Shown: positions 22,420 through 32,708 of the stretch, in pieces
Position numbering within the stretch: the first letter of the stretch is position 1
How the letters are laid out: each line of letters starts with the position of its first letter
Origin: Bacillus sp. SLBN-46
GTDB lineage: Bacteria; Bacillota; Bacilli; Bacillales; Cytobacillaceae
NCBI RefSeq assembly: GCF_031453555.1
Contig: NZ_JAVIZM010000001.1
Location: 1,867,001 to 1,931,000 of the forward strand
DNA length: 64,000 nt
Direction of reading: 5' to 3'
Made by a program: the position numbers and the translations under genes
Notes under the pieces: model-generated
What the model was told of the DNA's origin: nothing
Databases searched by the model: none
Seen by the model: only the letters and a program-made list of their open reading frames with translations

Positions 22420-23346
22420 TTGGAAACAATCGTAGAGTTAAAAGACGTAACTAAAGTGATTAAAGGAAGAACTATCATTGATAATATTAGTTTTAAAGTA
22501 AATAAAGGCGAAGTTTTCGGCTTCCTTGGCCCAAATGGTGCTGGGAAAACAACGACCATTCGAATGATTGTCGGTTTAATGGGGATCACCTCAGGGGATA
22601 TCATCATCGGTGGATCGAGCATTAAAACTGATTTTGAAAATGCTGTGGGTCATGTGGGTGCGATCGTCGAAAATCCGGAAATGTATAAATTTTTAACGGG
22701 TTATCAAAACCTCGTCCACTATGCGCGGATGGCAAAAGGGATAACAAAGGAAAAAATCGCTGAAACTGTGAAACTGGTGGGGTTAACAGATCGTATTAAT
22801 GACAAAGTAAAAACCTATTCACTTGGAATGCGGCAAAGATTGGGGTTAGCTCAATGTCTTTTACATGATCCAGCGGTGTTAATTTTGGATGAGCCTACCA
22901 ACGGTTTAGATCCTGCAGGAATACGAGAAATCCGTGACTATATTCGTCTATTGGCACGCGAAAAAAGTATGGCAGTCATTGTTTCGAGTCATTTACTTTC
23001 CGAAATGGAAATGATGTGTGACCGCATTGGGATTATTCAAAATGGTCAGCTAATCGATGTTCAACTTGTACAAGAGTTTGTCCATGGAAAAGAAACTACC
23101 TATGAGTTAGAAGTAGTTCCAAGCGATAAAGCCTTGTTAATTGTCCAAAACTACTATTCAACTATTCGAGCGAACCGCTCTAGAAATGGGATATCGGTAG
23201 AGCTTCCTAAGGAAGAAATACCTAACCTTGTAAAAGCTTTTGTTGCAGAAGACATTCAAGTTTACGGAATCAAAGAAGTAGCAAAAACACTAGAAGATCG
23301 CTTCCTAGAAGTAACGGCTGAAAAGGAGGCGGTAACGCGTGGGTAA
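22420..23346 (+). CDS. ABC transporter ATP-binding protein (ABC-2 exporter type)
   Basis: The 308-residue ATPase subunit of a two-gene exporter. Walker A GPNGAGKTT, signature YSLGMRQRLGLAQ, Walker B LILDEPTNGLDP and the H-loop SSHLLSEME are all intact, with a C-terminal extension of about 90 residues as in BcrA/CcmA-like ATPases. TTG 22420 is the start, 7 bases after GAGGAG. The permease starts inside its last codons. The pair interrupts the tcdA-rarA neighbourhood known from B. subtilis, so it is an accessory insertion. Substrate unknown; peptide antibiotic export is one possibility for this family. Confidence 0.93.
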   Translation: METIVELKDVTKVIKGRTIIDNISFKVNKGEVFGFLGPNGAGKTTTIRMIVGLMGITSGDIIIGGSSIKTDFENAVGHVGAIVENPEMYKFLTGYQNLVHYARMAKGITKEKIAETVKLVGLTDRINDKVKTYSLGMRQRLGLAQCLLHDPAVLILDEPTNGLDPAGIREIRDYIRLLAREKSMAVIVSSHLLSEMEMMCDRIGIIQNGQLIDVQLVQEFVHGKETTYELEVVPSDKALLIVQNYYSTIRANRSRNGISVELPKEEIPNLVKAFVAEDIQVYGIKEVAKTLEDRFLEVTAEKEAVTRG

Positions 23347-24289
23347 TTTAATCAAAAATGAATGGATGAAAATTTTTAGACGTCCTGGAACCTATGTGAT
23401 GGTCGCCATCCTAGTCATTTCTATAGCAATAGTGGGTTTTGTAGTAAAGTATCAACAAAATGGGATGGATGTGTCCGAGAATCCCAAATGGGAACAAGTC
23501 CTACAAGAAGAAAATAATGCATTAAAGCAGCAGATGGACCAAAGCCGGACAAAACTCGAAAAGCAGTATTTTAAAAAAGAAATAGCGATTAATGATTACC
23601 GAATCAAGCATCATATTTCGCCAAGAGAAAAATATTCGGTTTGGTCATTTGTAAAAGATTCATCACAGCTCATTGTGTTAGCCGGGTTATTCATCATTAT
23701 TGTGGCTGCTGGAATTGTGGCCAGTGAGTTTAACTGGGGAACAATCAAGCTGTTATTGATTAGGCCAATCAACCGAACGAGAATTTTACTATCTAAATAT
23801 TTGACGGTATTGCTGTACGCTATATTCATGCTGTCCATCCTATTTGTCTTTTCAACTGTACTCGGTGCCATCCTGTTTGGCATGCCAGACGAAGCGGTCT
23901 CGTATTTAAATTATAATAATGGTCAAGTAACGGAGCAAAATATTGTTGTCCATTTATTAATCTATTATGGTTTAAGCTCAATTGATATGATAATGCTTGT
24001 TACAATGGCATTTATGATTTCTTCAGTCTTCCGTAATAGTTCTCTTGCCATTGGTTTATCCCTATTTCTATTGTTCACTGGGGGGCAGTTTACTACTCTA
24101 CTGGCCATGAAATTTACCTGGGCAAAATACATCCTGTTTGCTAATACGGATTTAATGCAATATGTGGAAGGCTCACCATTGGTGGAAGGAATGACCTTGT
24201 CCTTTTCCGTGCTTATGCTGTTGGCCTACTTTGCCCTATTCCAATTTCTCGCCTTTTTTGTCTTCAAAAAACGAGACGTTGCTGCCTAA
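23339..24289 (+). CDS. ABC-2 type transporter permease
   Basis: A 316-residue membrane protein with one N-terminal membrane segment (about 19-38), a soluble charged segment (about 45-100), and five further helices (around 112-134, 157-182, 200-230, 235-258, 283-308). It is the membrane partner of the preceding ATPase. GTG 23339 overlaps the ATPase stop by 8 bases and has AAAGGAGG at 23322-23329, so the two are translationally coupled. Substrate unknown. Confidence 0.9.
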   Translation: MGNLIKNEWMKIFRRPGTYVMVAILVISIAIVGFVVKYQQNGMDVSENPKWEQVLQEENNALKQQMDQSRTKLEKQYFKKEIAINDYRIKHHISPREKYSVWSFVKDSSQLIVLAGLFIIIVAAGIVASEFNWGTIKLLLIRPINRTRILLSKYLTVLLYAIFMLSILFVFSTVLGAILFGMPDEAVSYLNYNNGQVTEQNIVVHLLIYYGLSSIDMIMLVTMAFMISSVFRNSSLAIGLSLFLLFTGGQFTTLLAMKFTWAKYILFANTDLMQYVEGSPLVEGMTLSFSVLMLLAYFALFQFLAFFVFKKRDVAA

Positions 24290-24291
24290 AG

Positions 24292-24334
24292 AAAAAGGTG
24301 TCAGGCACCGTGTATTGGTGCCTGACACCTTTTT
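24292..24334. terminator. Bidirectional terminator with the GGTGCCTGACACC motif
   Basis: A perfect 18-bp stem (24292-24309 with 24317-24334) around loop GTGTATT, flanked by A and T runs, ends the ABC operon and convergent rarA. Its core (GGTGTCAGGCACC and complement) is a sequence I associate with dispersed repeats in Bacillaceae genomes. Confidence 0.9.
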
Positions 24335-25605
24335 TATCTTTTTCGTAATAATTTTTCATAGACCACCGCAAGCGCCTGCTCGAATTTCCCGGTTTTCTTT
24401 GGCTGGTAGTATTGTTTGTTTTTTATCCTGTGCGGCAAGTATTGCTGCGGAACCCAGCCATTTTCATAGTTGTGTGGATATAAATATTCGATTCCTCTGC
24501 CAAGCTCTTTTGCTCCCTTGTAGTGGGCATCCTTTAAATGATCAGGAATTTCACCTACATTCCCTTTTCGGATATCTTCAAGAGCGGTATCAATAGCCAA
24601 AATAGCAGAATTCGATTTAGGTGATAAGCATAGTTCAATTACGACATTGGCAAGCGGGATTCTTGCCTCAGGAAAGCCCAGTCGTTCTGCCGTTTCAATC
24701 GCTGCTAACGTCCGTGGTCCTGCTTGTGGATTGGCGAGACCAATATCCTCATAGGCAATGACGATTAATCTGCGACTGATACTGACAAGGTCACCTGCTT
24801 CAATTAGCCTGCCAAGATAATGCAGGGCAGCATTGGCGTCACTACCACGGATGGACTTTTGAAAGGCAGACAGGACATCATAGTGGCCGTCTCCGTCCTT
24901 ATCTGAAGCTATGCTTTTCTTCTGTAGACATTCCTCGGCCGTTTCCACATCGATTGAAACCATGCCTTCTTCATCTGCGTCCGTTGAGAGCACAGCTAGT
25001 TCGAGTGCGTTTAAGGAACTTCTTACATCTCCGTTCGAGGCATTGGCGAAATGTTGTAACGCTTCGTCAGTCACATTCACCTTTAATATGCCCAGTCCAC
25101 GATCTTGGTCTTCAATCGCACGGAGCAATGCCTGCTTCACTTCATCAGGTGTTAGTGGTTTAAGCTCGAAAATTTGACATCTGCTGCGAATCGCAGGATT
25201 AATCGCATGGTACGGGTTACTTGTGGTTGCGCCGATTAGCGTAATCATTCCATTTTCTAAATAGGGAAGCAAGAAATCTTGTTTTCCTTTGTCCAAACGA
25301 TGGACTTCATCCAGAAGAAGAATCACTTTTCCTGACATTTTTGCCTCAGCTGCAACAATTTCCATATCTTTTTTATTATTTGTTACTGCGTTTAATGTTC
25401 GAAAGGCATATTTGGTACTTCCAGCAATGGCACTTGCAATCGATGTTTTGCCAATTCCGGGTGGTCCATATAAAATCATGGATGTAAGCTGTTTTGCTTT
25501 CACCATTCTAGCAATGATTTTTCCGTCACCAACCAAATGCTGCTGGCCTACGACTTCGTCAATCGTTCTTGGCCTCATCCGAAAGGCCAAAGGCTTTTGC
25601 TGCAT
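24334..25605 (-). CDS. rarA: Replication-associated recombination protein A (RarA/MgsA)
   Basis: AAA+ ATPase of the clamp-loader/MgsA family, acting at stalled replication forks. The 423-residue product has Walker A GPPGIGKTS, Walker B LLLDEVHR, sensor 1 GATTSNPYHAINPAIRSR and the C-terminal tetramerisation domain ending with YLPHRIKNKQYYQP. ATG 25605 is preferred: an in-frame ATG at 25611 abuts the GGAGAG ribosome site, while 25605 has a 6-base spacer. It lies next to cymR as in B. subtilis. Confidence 0.95.
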   Translation of the reverse strand: MQQKPLAFRMRPRTIDEVVGQQHLVGDGKIIARMVKAKQLTSMILYGPPGIGKTSIASAIAGSTKYAFRTLNAVTNNKKDMEIVAAEAKMSGKVILLLDEVHRLDKGKQDFLLPYLENGMITLIGATTSNPYHAINPAIRSRCQIFELKPLTPDEVKQALLRAIEDQDRGLGILKVNVTDEALQHFANASNGDVRSSLNALELAVLSTDADEEGMVSIDVETAEECLQKKSIASDKDGDGHYDVLSAFQKSIRGSDANAALHYLGRLIEAGDLVSISRRLIVIAYEDIGLANPQAGPRTLAAIETAERLGFPEARIPLANVVIELCLSPKSNSAILAIDTALEDIRKGNVGEIPDHLKDAHYKGAKELGRGIEYLYPHNYENGWVPQQYLPHRIKNKQYYQPKKTGKFEQALAVVYEKLLRKR

Positions 25606-25772
25606 AATCATCTCTCCAAAAGGGTTTCTTTTTAATCGAGCTTTTATCCTACAATACCACTTTCTTGGGAAAAAAGCATATTAAAGGAGAATGTGTTATA
25701 ATTTCTAATGCCTATCAATTTACTGTGGAATTACGTATTTAATATATAGATTTCGAATAGAGGTGCGAAGTA

Positions 25773-26192
25773 GTGAAAATATCAACAAAGGGAAGATATG
25801 GTCTTACAATTATGATTGAGCTTGCTAAAAAATATGGTGAAGGTCCCACATCTTTAAAAGCCATTGCACAGGCAAATGATTTATCCGAACATTATTTAGA
25901 GCAATTGGTTGCTCCGTTAAGGAATGCAGGTTTAGTTAAAAGTATAAGAGGGGCGTATGGCGGTTATATTCTTACAAATGTTCCTTCTAAAATTACTGCT
26001 GGGGATGTCATTCGTGTCCTAGAGGGACCGATTACGCCAGTTGAAGGAATTGAAGATGAGGAGCCAGCAAAGCGAGAATTGTGGATTCGAATTAGGGATG
26101 CGATTAAGGGTGTTTTAGACAACACTACTTTAGAAGACCTGGCTAATCACAGTGAAGATAATGATACCGAAGGTTATATGTTTTATATTTAA
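25773..26192 (+). CDS. cymR: Rrf2-family cysteine metabolism repressor CymR
   Basis: CymR is the master repressor of sulfur assimilation in Bacillales; it acts with CysK as a signalling partner. The 139-residue Rrf2 protein starts with the typical MKISTKGRYGLTIMIELA and the wing motif GGYILTNVPSKITAGDVI. No cysteine occurs in the protein, so it cannot carry an Fe-S cluster. GTG 25773 is the start. It stands before iscS-mnmA, and its likely targets mtnN-mccA-mccB lie 20 kb downstream in this window. Confidence 0.93.
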   Translation: MKISTKGRYGLTIMIELAKKYGEGPTSLKAIAQANDLSEHYLEQLVAPLRNAGLVKSIRGAYGGYILTNVPSKITAGDVIRVLEGPITPVEGIEDEEPAKRELWIRIRDAIKGVLDNTTLEDLANHSEDNDTEGYMFYI

Positions 26193-26236
26193 AGTGAAGA
26201 GTAAACACAAGAATTATTTTGATTGAAGGTGTAAGG

Positions 26237-27379
26237 ATGGAACGAATTTATCTCGACCACGCAGCAACCACACCCATGCATCCTAAAGTAATTGGAAAAA
26301 TGGTCGAAGCTATGAATACGATTTTTGGTAACCCTTCAAGTATTCATTCATTCGGAAGGGAAGCCCGTCATCAAATTGATAGAGCTAGGGCTGGACTTGC
26401 GCGTAGCATTGGTGCAAAGGACAACGAGATTATTTTTACAAGCGGTGGAACGGAAGCCGATAACATGGCATTATTTGGTGTGGCGGAAAGCTATCATAAT
26501 AAAGGCAAACACATTATTACCACTACGGTGGAACATCATGCTGTCTTGCATGCTTGTAAAAAGCTAGAGAAGATGGGTTATGAGGTTACCTATTTGCCTG
26601 TTGATGAAACAGGACGGATTTCCATCTCTGAATTTCGAGAAGCATTGAGGGATGATACGATATTAGTATCCATCATGTATGGTAACAATGAAGTTGGCAC
26701 GATTCAGCCAATTACCGAAATCGGTCACTTACTAAAAGATCATCAAGCAGTCTTTCATACCGATGCGGTTCAAGCCTATGGAATTGAAAAGATTGATGTA
26801 AACGAAAGTCAGATTGATTTATTATCTGTTTCTGCTCATAAAATCAATGGTCCAAAAGGAACAGGTTTTCTTTTTGCCCGTTCAAATGTGAAGCTCTCTC
26901 CTCGCTCCTTTGGCGGAGACCAAGAAAGAAAGAGACGAGCTGGCACGGAAAATGTTGCATCTATTGTTGGATTTCATGAAGCTGTAAGAATAGCAAATGA
27001 AGAAAGAGCGGCTAATAGAGAAAAGTATATAGGTTTTAAAGAAGTAATGTTAGCAAAATTGCGTGAATTAGATATCGAGTTTAATGTAAACGGATTGCTT
27101 GAAACTTCACTGCCACATGTATTAAACTTAAGCTTTCCGGGAACGAGTGTGGAGGCTATGCTTGTTAATCTTGATTTGGCAAGCATTGCTGTTTCGAGCG
27201 GATCAGCATGTACGGCTGGTTCCATAGAACCTTCTCATGTCCTGGTTGCCATGTTTGGTAAACAATCAGAGCGCTTGATTAATTCGATCCGTTTTAGTTT
27301 TGGCTTGAACACGACGACTGAGGACGTCGTGAAAGCTGCTGAAGAGACGGCAAAGGTTGTTATGCGTCTGAAAAAATAA
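26237..27379 (+). CDS. iscS: Cysteine desulfurase (YrvO/IscS type)
   Basis: A PLP enzyme that takes sulfur from cysteine; at this locus it is the dedicated sulfur donor of MnmA for 2-thiouridine in tRNA. The 380-residue product has the PLP lysine in SVSAHKINGPKG and the catalytic cysteine in SSGSACTAGS, with a short loop typical of the NifS-like group II region to be checked. ATG 26237 is chosen (GAAGGTG upstream); a longer TTG start at 26219 lacks a site. mnmA follows 40 bases later. Confidence 0.95.
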   Translation: MERIYLDHAATTPMHPKVIGKMVEAMNTIFGNPSSIHSFGREARHQIDRARAGLARSIGAKDNEIIFTSGGTEADNMALFGVAESYHNKGKHIITTTVEHHAVLHACKKLEKMGYEVTYLPVDETGRISISEFREALRDDTILVSIMYGNNEVGTIQPITEIGHLLKDHQAVFHTDAVQAYGIEKIDVNESQIDLLSVSAHKINGPKGTGFLFARSNVKLSPRSFGGDQERKRRAGTENVASIVGFHEAVRIANEERAANREKYIGFKEVMLAKLRELDIEFNVNGLLETSLPHVLNLSFPGTSVEAMLVNLDLASIAVSSGSACTAGSIEPSHVLVAMFGKQSERLINSIRFSFGLNTTTEDVVKAAEETAKVVMRLKK

Positions 27380-27401
27380 ATGTAATATCTAGTAGGGGTA
27401 A

Positions 27402-28538
<1,137 letters not shown>

Positions 28539-28541
28539 TTT

Positions 28542-28577
28542 AGCCCCTGATTCCAATACTGGAGTCAGGGCTTTTTA
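28542..28577 (+). terminator. Intrinsic terminator of iscS-mnmA
   Basis: AGCCCCTGATTCCA (28542-28555) pairs with TGGAGTCAGGGCT (28559-28571) with one bulged C, then TTTTT. Confidence 0.85.
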
Positions 28578-28645
28578 CTCTTTTTTGGGTACGTTTTTCT
28601 ACTAAGAATATGATATACTTTCCCTTAGGATTGGAGCTGAAAAAA

Positions 28646-29299
28646 ATGGATAAAAACCAATTAGGTGTACAATACATGCAGGAAGGCAACTACGAAGAAG
28701 CAGCTAAAGCCTTCAATGCAGCAATAGAAGAAAATCCGACGGACCCTGTTGCTTATATTAACTTCGGCAACGTTCTTTCAGCTGTCGGTGACGATGAAAA
28801 GGCTATCAAATTTTATCAAAAGGCACTTGAAATAGATGAAAAAGCGGCAGCAGCTTACTATAGTATTGGTAACATAATGTTCACTCATGATCAGTTTGAC
28901 GAGGCGAAGAATATGTTTGAAACAGCCATGAAAAAGGGGCTGGAGTCTGCCGATAATTACTTTATGTTAGGTTTAACGCTAGTACAATTAGACAAGAACC
29001 GCTTCGCCCTTCCTTACCTGCAAAGAAGTGTTGAGCTGAATGAAGAGGATGCAGAAGCAAGGTTTCAATATGGTTTATGTCTAGCACAATTAGAATTCAT
29101 TGACGAATCTATGGTTCAATTTGAAAAGTGTATTGAACTCGATCCAGGACACTCAGATGCCTATTATAATTTAGGGGTTTCGTATGCCTTTAAAGAAAAT
29201 TCTACTAAAGCAATTGAAATGTTTAATAAAGCCCTGGAAAACCAGCCAGACCATTTGCTTGCAGGACATGCAAAAAAATTAATTGAAAATATGCAATAG
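28646..29299 (+). CDS. yrrB: TPR-repeat protein (YrrB-like)
   Basis: A 217-residue cytoplasmic protein made almost entirely of about six tetratricopeptide repeats (for example A-YINFGNVLSAVGDDEKAIKF, AYYNLGVSYAFKENSTKAIE), a scaffold for protein contacts. Its partner is unknown; in Bacillus it is always beside mnmA and recD2. ATG 28646 lies 10 bases after GGAG; an earlier in-frame ATG at 28610 has no site and would add a non-repeat tail. Confidence 0.88.
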   Translation: MDKNQLGVQYMQEGNYEEAAKAFNAAIEENPTDPVAYINFGNVLSAVGDDEKAIKFYQKALEIDEKAAAAYYSIGNIMFTHDQFDEAKNMFETAMKKGLESADNYFMLGLTLVQLDKNRFALPYLQRSVELNEEDAEARFQYGLCLAQLEFIDESMVQFEKCIELDPGHSDAYYNLGVSYAFKENSTKAIEMFNKALENQPDHLLAGHAKKLIENMQ

Positions 29300-29334
29300 G
29301 TGATGCCGATCTTTTTGAAAGGAGGGAGACACGA

Positions 29335-31749
29335 GTGGAGAAGCAGGATTCGCTTGATTTATTTGCCGAACAAGGAAAGTTTGTAAAGGGAAGACCCATC
29401 GTTACCATCTTTCATAATGAACAAAACCTATATACGGTTTTACGGATACGAGTAGATGAAACAAACCATTCTTATGATGACAAAGAAGCGGTTGTCACTG
29501 GCTATTTTCCAAAGGTACATGAGCAGGAAACGTATATCTTTTACGGAGATTTTAAAGATCATCCTAAGTTTGGTCTGCAATTTCATACAAATCATTACAG
29601 AAAAGATATGCCACAGACAAAGCAAGGGGTTATTGCTTATTTGTCAGGTGAACTGTTCAAAGGGATTGGTAAGAAGACAGCAGAAAATATCGTGGATACG
29701 CTTGGGGAAAACGCCATTTCAAAAATACTTAACCAGCCGTCGCTGCTAGACTCCATTCCTAAGCTTCCTCCTGATAAGGCTAAATCACTGTATGACACAC
29801 TCATGGAGCACCAAGGACTCGAGCAGGTCATGGTAGCTTTAAACCAATATGGGTTCGGGCCGCAGATTTCAATGCGAATTTACCAAGCATATAAAGAGGA
29901 GACACTTGGTATTATTCAAAAGAACCCTTACCAATTAGTTGAGGATATTGAGGGAGTTGGTTTTGGGCGTGCGGATGAGCTTGGTTATCAACTTGGGATA
30001 ACAGGCAGTCATCCTGATCGCATCAAAGCAGCCTGTCTGTATACGCTAGAAAATGATAGCTTGCAGACCGGTCATGTATACATACATGCTGAGCAATTAC
30101 TCGAACAAGTAAAAAATCTGTTGGAAGAAAATAAGCGAGACCAAATTGATTTTTTCGATATTTCGAATGAAATCATTAAGTTGGAAGAAGAAGGGAAATT
30201 AATTGGTGAAGAAAAACGAATTTACTTGCCATCTCTATATTTTGCAGAAAAAGGTCTTGTGACTAACATTCACCGTATCTTACAGCAAACCGAATATAAG
30301 GATCAATTTCCTGAATCTGAGTTCCTACTTGCTTTGGGAGGCTTGGAAGAACGACTTGGGGTACAATATGCGCCCACTCAAAGAGAAGCCATTCAAACGG
30401 CATTAATGGCACCAATGCTTATTTTAACTGGGGGACCTGGAACAGGTAAAACCACGGTTATAAAAGGAATTGTTGAGCTTTACGCTGAACTCCATGGCTG
30501 TTCGTTGGAGCCGAAGGATTATCATAAAAAGGGTGAGCCTTTTCCATTTTTGCTTGCTGCACCAACAGGTAGAGCAGCCAAAAGAATGAGTGAATCCACC
30601 GGGCTTCCTGCCGTAACGATTCATCGATTACTTGGTCTAAATGGGACTGAAGGAATTGACCATGAGGATTCAAATACACTTGAAGGAAAAATATTAATCG
30701 TTGATGAAACTTCGATGCTTGATATATGGCTTGCTAATCAATTGTTTAAGGCTCTGCCAGACAATATCCAAGTTATTCTTGTTGGGGACGAGGATCAGCT
30801 GCCATCGGTTGGTCCTGGTCAGGTTTTAAAGGACTTGTTAGAATCAGAACGTATTCCAACGGTTCGATTAACCGATATTTACCGGCAGGCGGAGGGTTCA
30901 TCAATCATTGAATTGGCCCATGATATAAAAAGAGGCTATCTTCCCCCAGATGTAACACAAAAGAGGCCTGATCGTTCGTTTATCAGATGTTCTACTGCAC
31001 AGGTGGCTCAAGTCGTGGAAAAAGTAGCTCAAAATGCCAAAAACAAAGGTTATTCTGCAAAGGATATCCAAGTGCTGGCCCCTATGTATAGAGGCCCTGC
31101 AGGGATTGATCGGTTAAATGTATTGCTACAGGAGATTTTTAATCCAAACCCCGATGGTAAACGAAAGGAAATTACCTTTGGAGAAGTAAAGTACCGAATT
31201 GGAGATAAGGTGCTTCAACTTGTTAATCAACCAGAGAATAATGTGTTCAATGGTGATATTGGTGAGATTATTTCGATTATCTACGCAAAGGAAAATACGG
31301 AAAAACAAGACATGATTTATATTTCCTTTGAGGGAAATGAAGTGGAATATACAAGGCAGGATTTGAATCAAATCACCCATGCCTATTGTTGTTCTGTCCA
31401 TAAATCCCAGGGCAGTGAATTTCCTATTGTTATTCTTCCTGTAACGAGAAGTTATTACAGGATGTTGCGGCGGAATTTAATCTATACAGCTATCACAAGA
31501 AGTAAACAATCGTTAATTCTATGTGGAGAAGAAGATGCATTAAGAATGGGCGTAGAAAGAGCTGACGAACTTTCAAGACAGACCACTCTTCGTGAAAAGC
31601 TCCAAGAAACAATCTTGGTACAGCCGAAGACTCCTCAAAATGATAAAGAGTCGGCCGAAGGCTTATCCTATGAGGAAGAATTAATGCAAGTTAATCCAAT
31701 GGTTGGAATGGAAAACCTTACACCTTATGATTTCATGCTGAATGACTGA
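29335..31749 (+). CDS. recD2: ATP-dependent RecD2-type DNA helicase
   Basis: An 804-residue superfamily 1B 5'-3' helicase of the RecD2 type found in bacteria that use AddAB rather than RecBCD; it supports replication-fork restart. The N-terminal extension contains an OB-like region and helix-hairpin-helix segments (GIGKKTAENIVDTLGENAI). The motor has Walker A GGPGTGKTTVIKG, motif II VDETSMLD, and C-terminal motifs HKSQGSEFP and YTAITRSK. GTG 29335 follows GGAGGG. Confidence 0.96.
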   Translation: MEKQDSLDLFAEQGKFVKGRPIVTIFHNEQNLYTVLRIRVDETNHSYDDKEAVVTGYFPKVHEQETYIFYGDFKDHPKFGLQFHTNHYRKDMPQTKQGVIAYLSGELFKGIGKKTAENIVDTLGENAISKILNQPSLLDSIPKLPPDKAKSLYDTLMEHQGLEQVMVALNQYGFGPQISMRIYQAYKEETLGIIQKNPYQLVEDIEGVGFGRADELGYQLGITGSHPDRIKAACLYTLENDSLQTGHVYIHAEQLLEQVKNLLEENKRDQIDFFDISNEIIKLEEEGKLIGEEKRIYLPSLYFAEKGLVTNIHRILQQTEYKDQFPESEFLLALGGLEERLGVQYAPTQREAIQTALMAPMLILTGGPGTGKTTVIKGIVELYAELHGCSLEPKDYHKKGEPFPFLLAAPTGRAAKRMSESTGLPAVTIHRLLGLNGTEGIDHEDSNTLEGKILIVDETSMLDIWLANQLFKALPDNIQVILVGDEDQLPSVGPGQVLKDLLESERIPTVRLTDIYRQAEGSSIIELAHDIKRGYLPPDVTQKRPDRSFIRCSTAQVAQVVEKVAQNAKNKGYSAKDIQVLAPMYRGPAGIDRLNVLLQEIFNPNPDGKRKEITFGEVKYRIGDKVLQLVNQPENNVFNGDIGEIISIIYAKENTEKQDMIYISFEGNEVEYTRQDLNQITHAYCCSVHKSQGSEFPIVILPVTRSYYRMLRRNLIYTAITRSKQSLILCGEEDALRMGVERADELSRQTTLREKLQETILVQPKTPQNDKESAEGLSYEEELMQVNPMVGMENLTPYDFMLND

Positions 31750-31781
31750 AACTATAAATGTTCGGGGAGGTGGGACACTCT

Positions 31782-32258
31782 TTGCGGACATTTTCATTAT
31801 TAAAAGGACAACCAGTTTTTGAAACGAGCAGCGGAACAAAAATTGGTGATATCAGCGACCTATGTATCTCAAGCAATGGTATCGTCAAAGGCCTATTGAT
31901 TAAAAAAGGCGTTTTCTTCAAGCAATCGTTCTTTCTGGATATTCAAAAAGTGACTACCTTCGGCTGGGATGGGGTTATGATTGAAGACAGCGGGTGCTTG
32001 GAAAAGTTAGGAGAAAATCCTGAATATACCTTGACACACCAACATTCTTTAGATGGAATGATGATGCTCTCAAAAAGCGGAGAATCACTCGGTTTGTTAA
32101 AGGATGTATATTTTCAGGAAGAAGTGGGCACAATCGTAGGGTATGAAATTACGGATGGCTTCTTTTCGGATATCACGGAAGGTAAACAAGTCATTCAATC
32201 CGGTAAGCCCTTAGCGATCGGAAAGGATGCCATTATCGTAGATGTAGATAATACGTGA
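31782..32258 (+). CDS. yrrD: PRC-barrel domain protein (YrrD-like)
   Basis: A 158-residue protein with two PRC-barrel-like halves (about residues 3-75 and 85-158); function unknown. The start is taken as TTG 31782, which has GGGGAGGTGG at 31764-31773 and gives the RTFSLLKGQPVF N-terminus typical of the family; an in-frame ATG at 31758 overlaps that ribosome site region. Lies between recD2 and two very small genes, as in B. subtilis. Confidence 0.85.
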   Translation: MRTFSLLKGQPVFETSSGTKIGDISDLCISSNGIVKGLLIKKGVFFKQSFFLDIQKVTTFGWDGVMIEDSGCLEKLGENPEYTLTHQHSLDGMMMLSKSGESLGLLKDVYFQEEVGTIVGYEITDGFFSDITEGKQVIQSGKPLAIGKDAIIVDVDNT

Positions 32259-32269
32259 GGTGTCTTTTC

Positions 32270-32461
32270 ATGTTTAAGTGTCCCAACTGTCAAAGCAAAG
32301 ATATCGGCAAAATTGGTATCAACCAATACTATTGCTGGAACTGTTTTATTGAGCTATCTGTTAACAAAGGTCTCATTAACACCCATCAGGTGGAGGAAGA
32401 CGGTTCACTTAGTTCCTTGGACGATTTGTTTGAAGAAGAAGAGCGTCGTTACACCCTATAA
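32270..32461 (+). CDS. Small zinc-ribbon protein
   Basis: A 63-residue protein with a clear N-terminal zinc ribbon, CPNCQ...YCWNC (cysteines at about residues 4, 7, 21 and 24), and an acidic C-terminus (LDDLFEEEERRY). The fold suggests binding of nucleic acid or protein, but the function is not known; it may correspond to B. subtilis YrzR. ATG 32270 follows GTGAGGTG, which overlaps the yrrD stop. Confidence 0.8.
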   Translation: MFKCPNCQSKDIGKIGINQYYCWNCFIELSVNKGLINTHQVEEDGSLSSLDDLFEEEERRYTL

Positions 32462-32482
32462 TTATTATAAGAGGTGAAACGC

Positions 32483-32617
32483 ATGAATAAAATGATGACG
32501 TCGATGATTGCTTTTGGTGCGGGGATGGCCGTATATAATATGGCCCAACGAAATAATATGATGTCCACCCGCAATATGAAAAGAATACAAAAAAAGGTAA
32601 AACGAGCAATGTTTTAA
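32483..32617 (+). CDS. yrzQ: YrzQ-family (DUF3918) small protein
   Basis: A 44-residue, methionine-rich peptide (ten Met), with a hydrophobic N-terminal segment (MMTSMIAFGAGMAVYNM) and a basic tail (KRIQKKVKRA). This is the pattern of the YrzQ/DUF3918 family; function unknown, membrane association possible. GAGGTGA lies 5 bases before ATG 32483. Its stop is 3 bases before a strong terminator. Confidence 0.82.
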   Translation: MNKMMTSMIAFGAGMAVYNMAQRNNMMSTRNMKRIQKKVKRAMF

Positions 32618-32620
32618 TGC

Positions 32621-32654
32621 AAATCCCCCTAGAATTCCTAGGGGGATTTTTACG
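32621..32654 (+). terminator. Intrinsic terminator after yrzQ
   Basis: AAATCCCCCTAG (32621-32632) and CTAGGGGGATTT (32638-32649), loop AATTC, then a T run. Confidence 0.93.
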
Positions 32655-32708
32655 TACGTGAATATTTCCCCTTATTGTCTCTAACACTAACATGAGGGAG
32701 GATTGCTC

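Noticed and set aside
24334-25684. Several + strand ORFs opposite rarA
   Set aside because: They are antisense shadows of a well-conserved AAA+ gene and lack ribosome sites.
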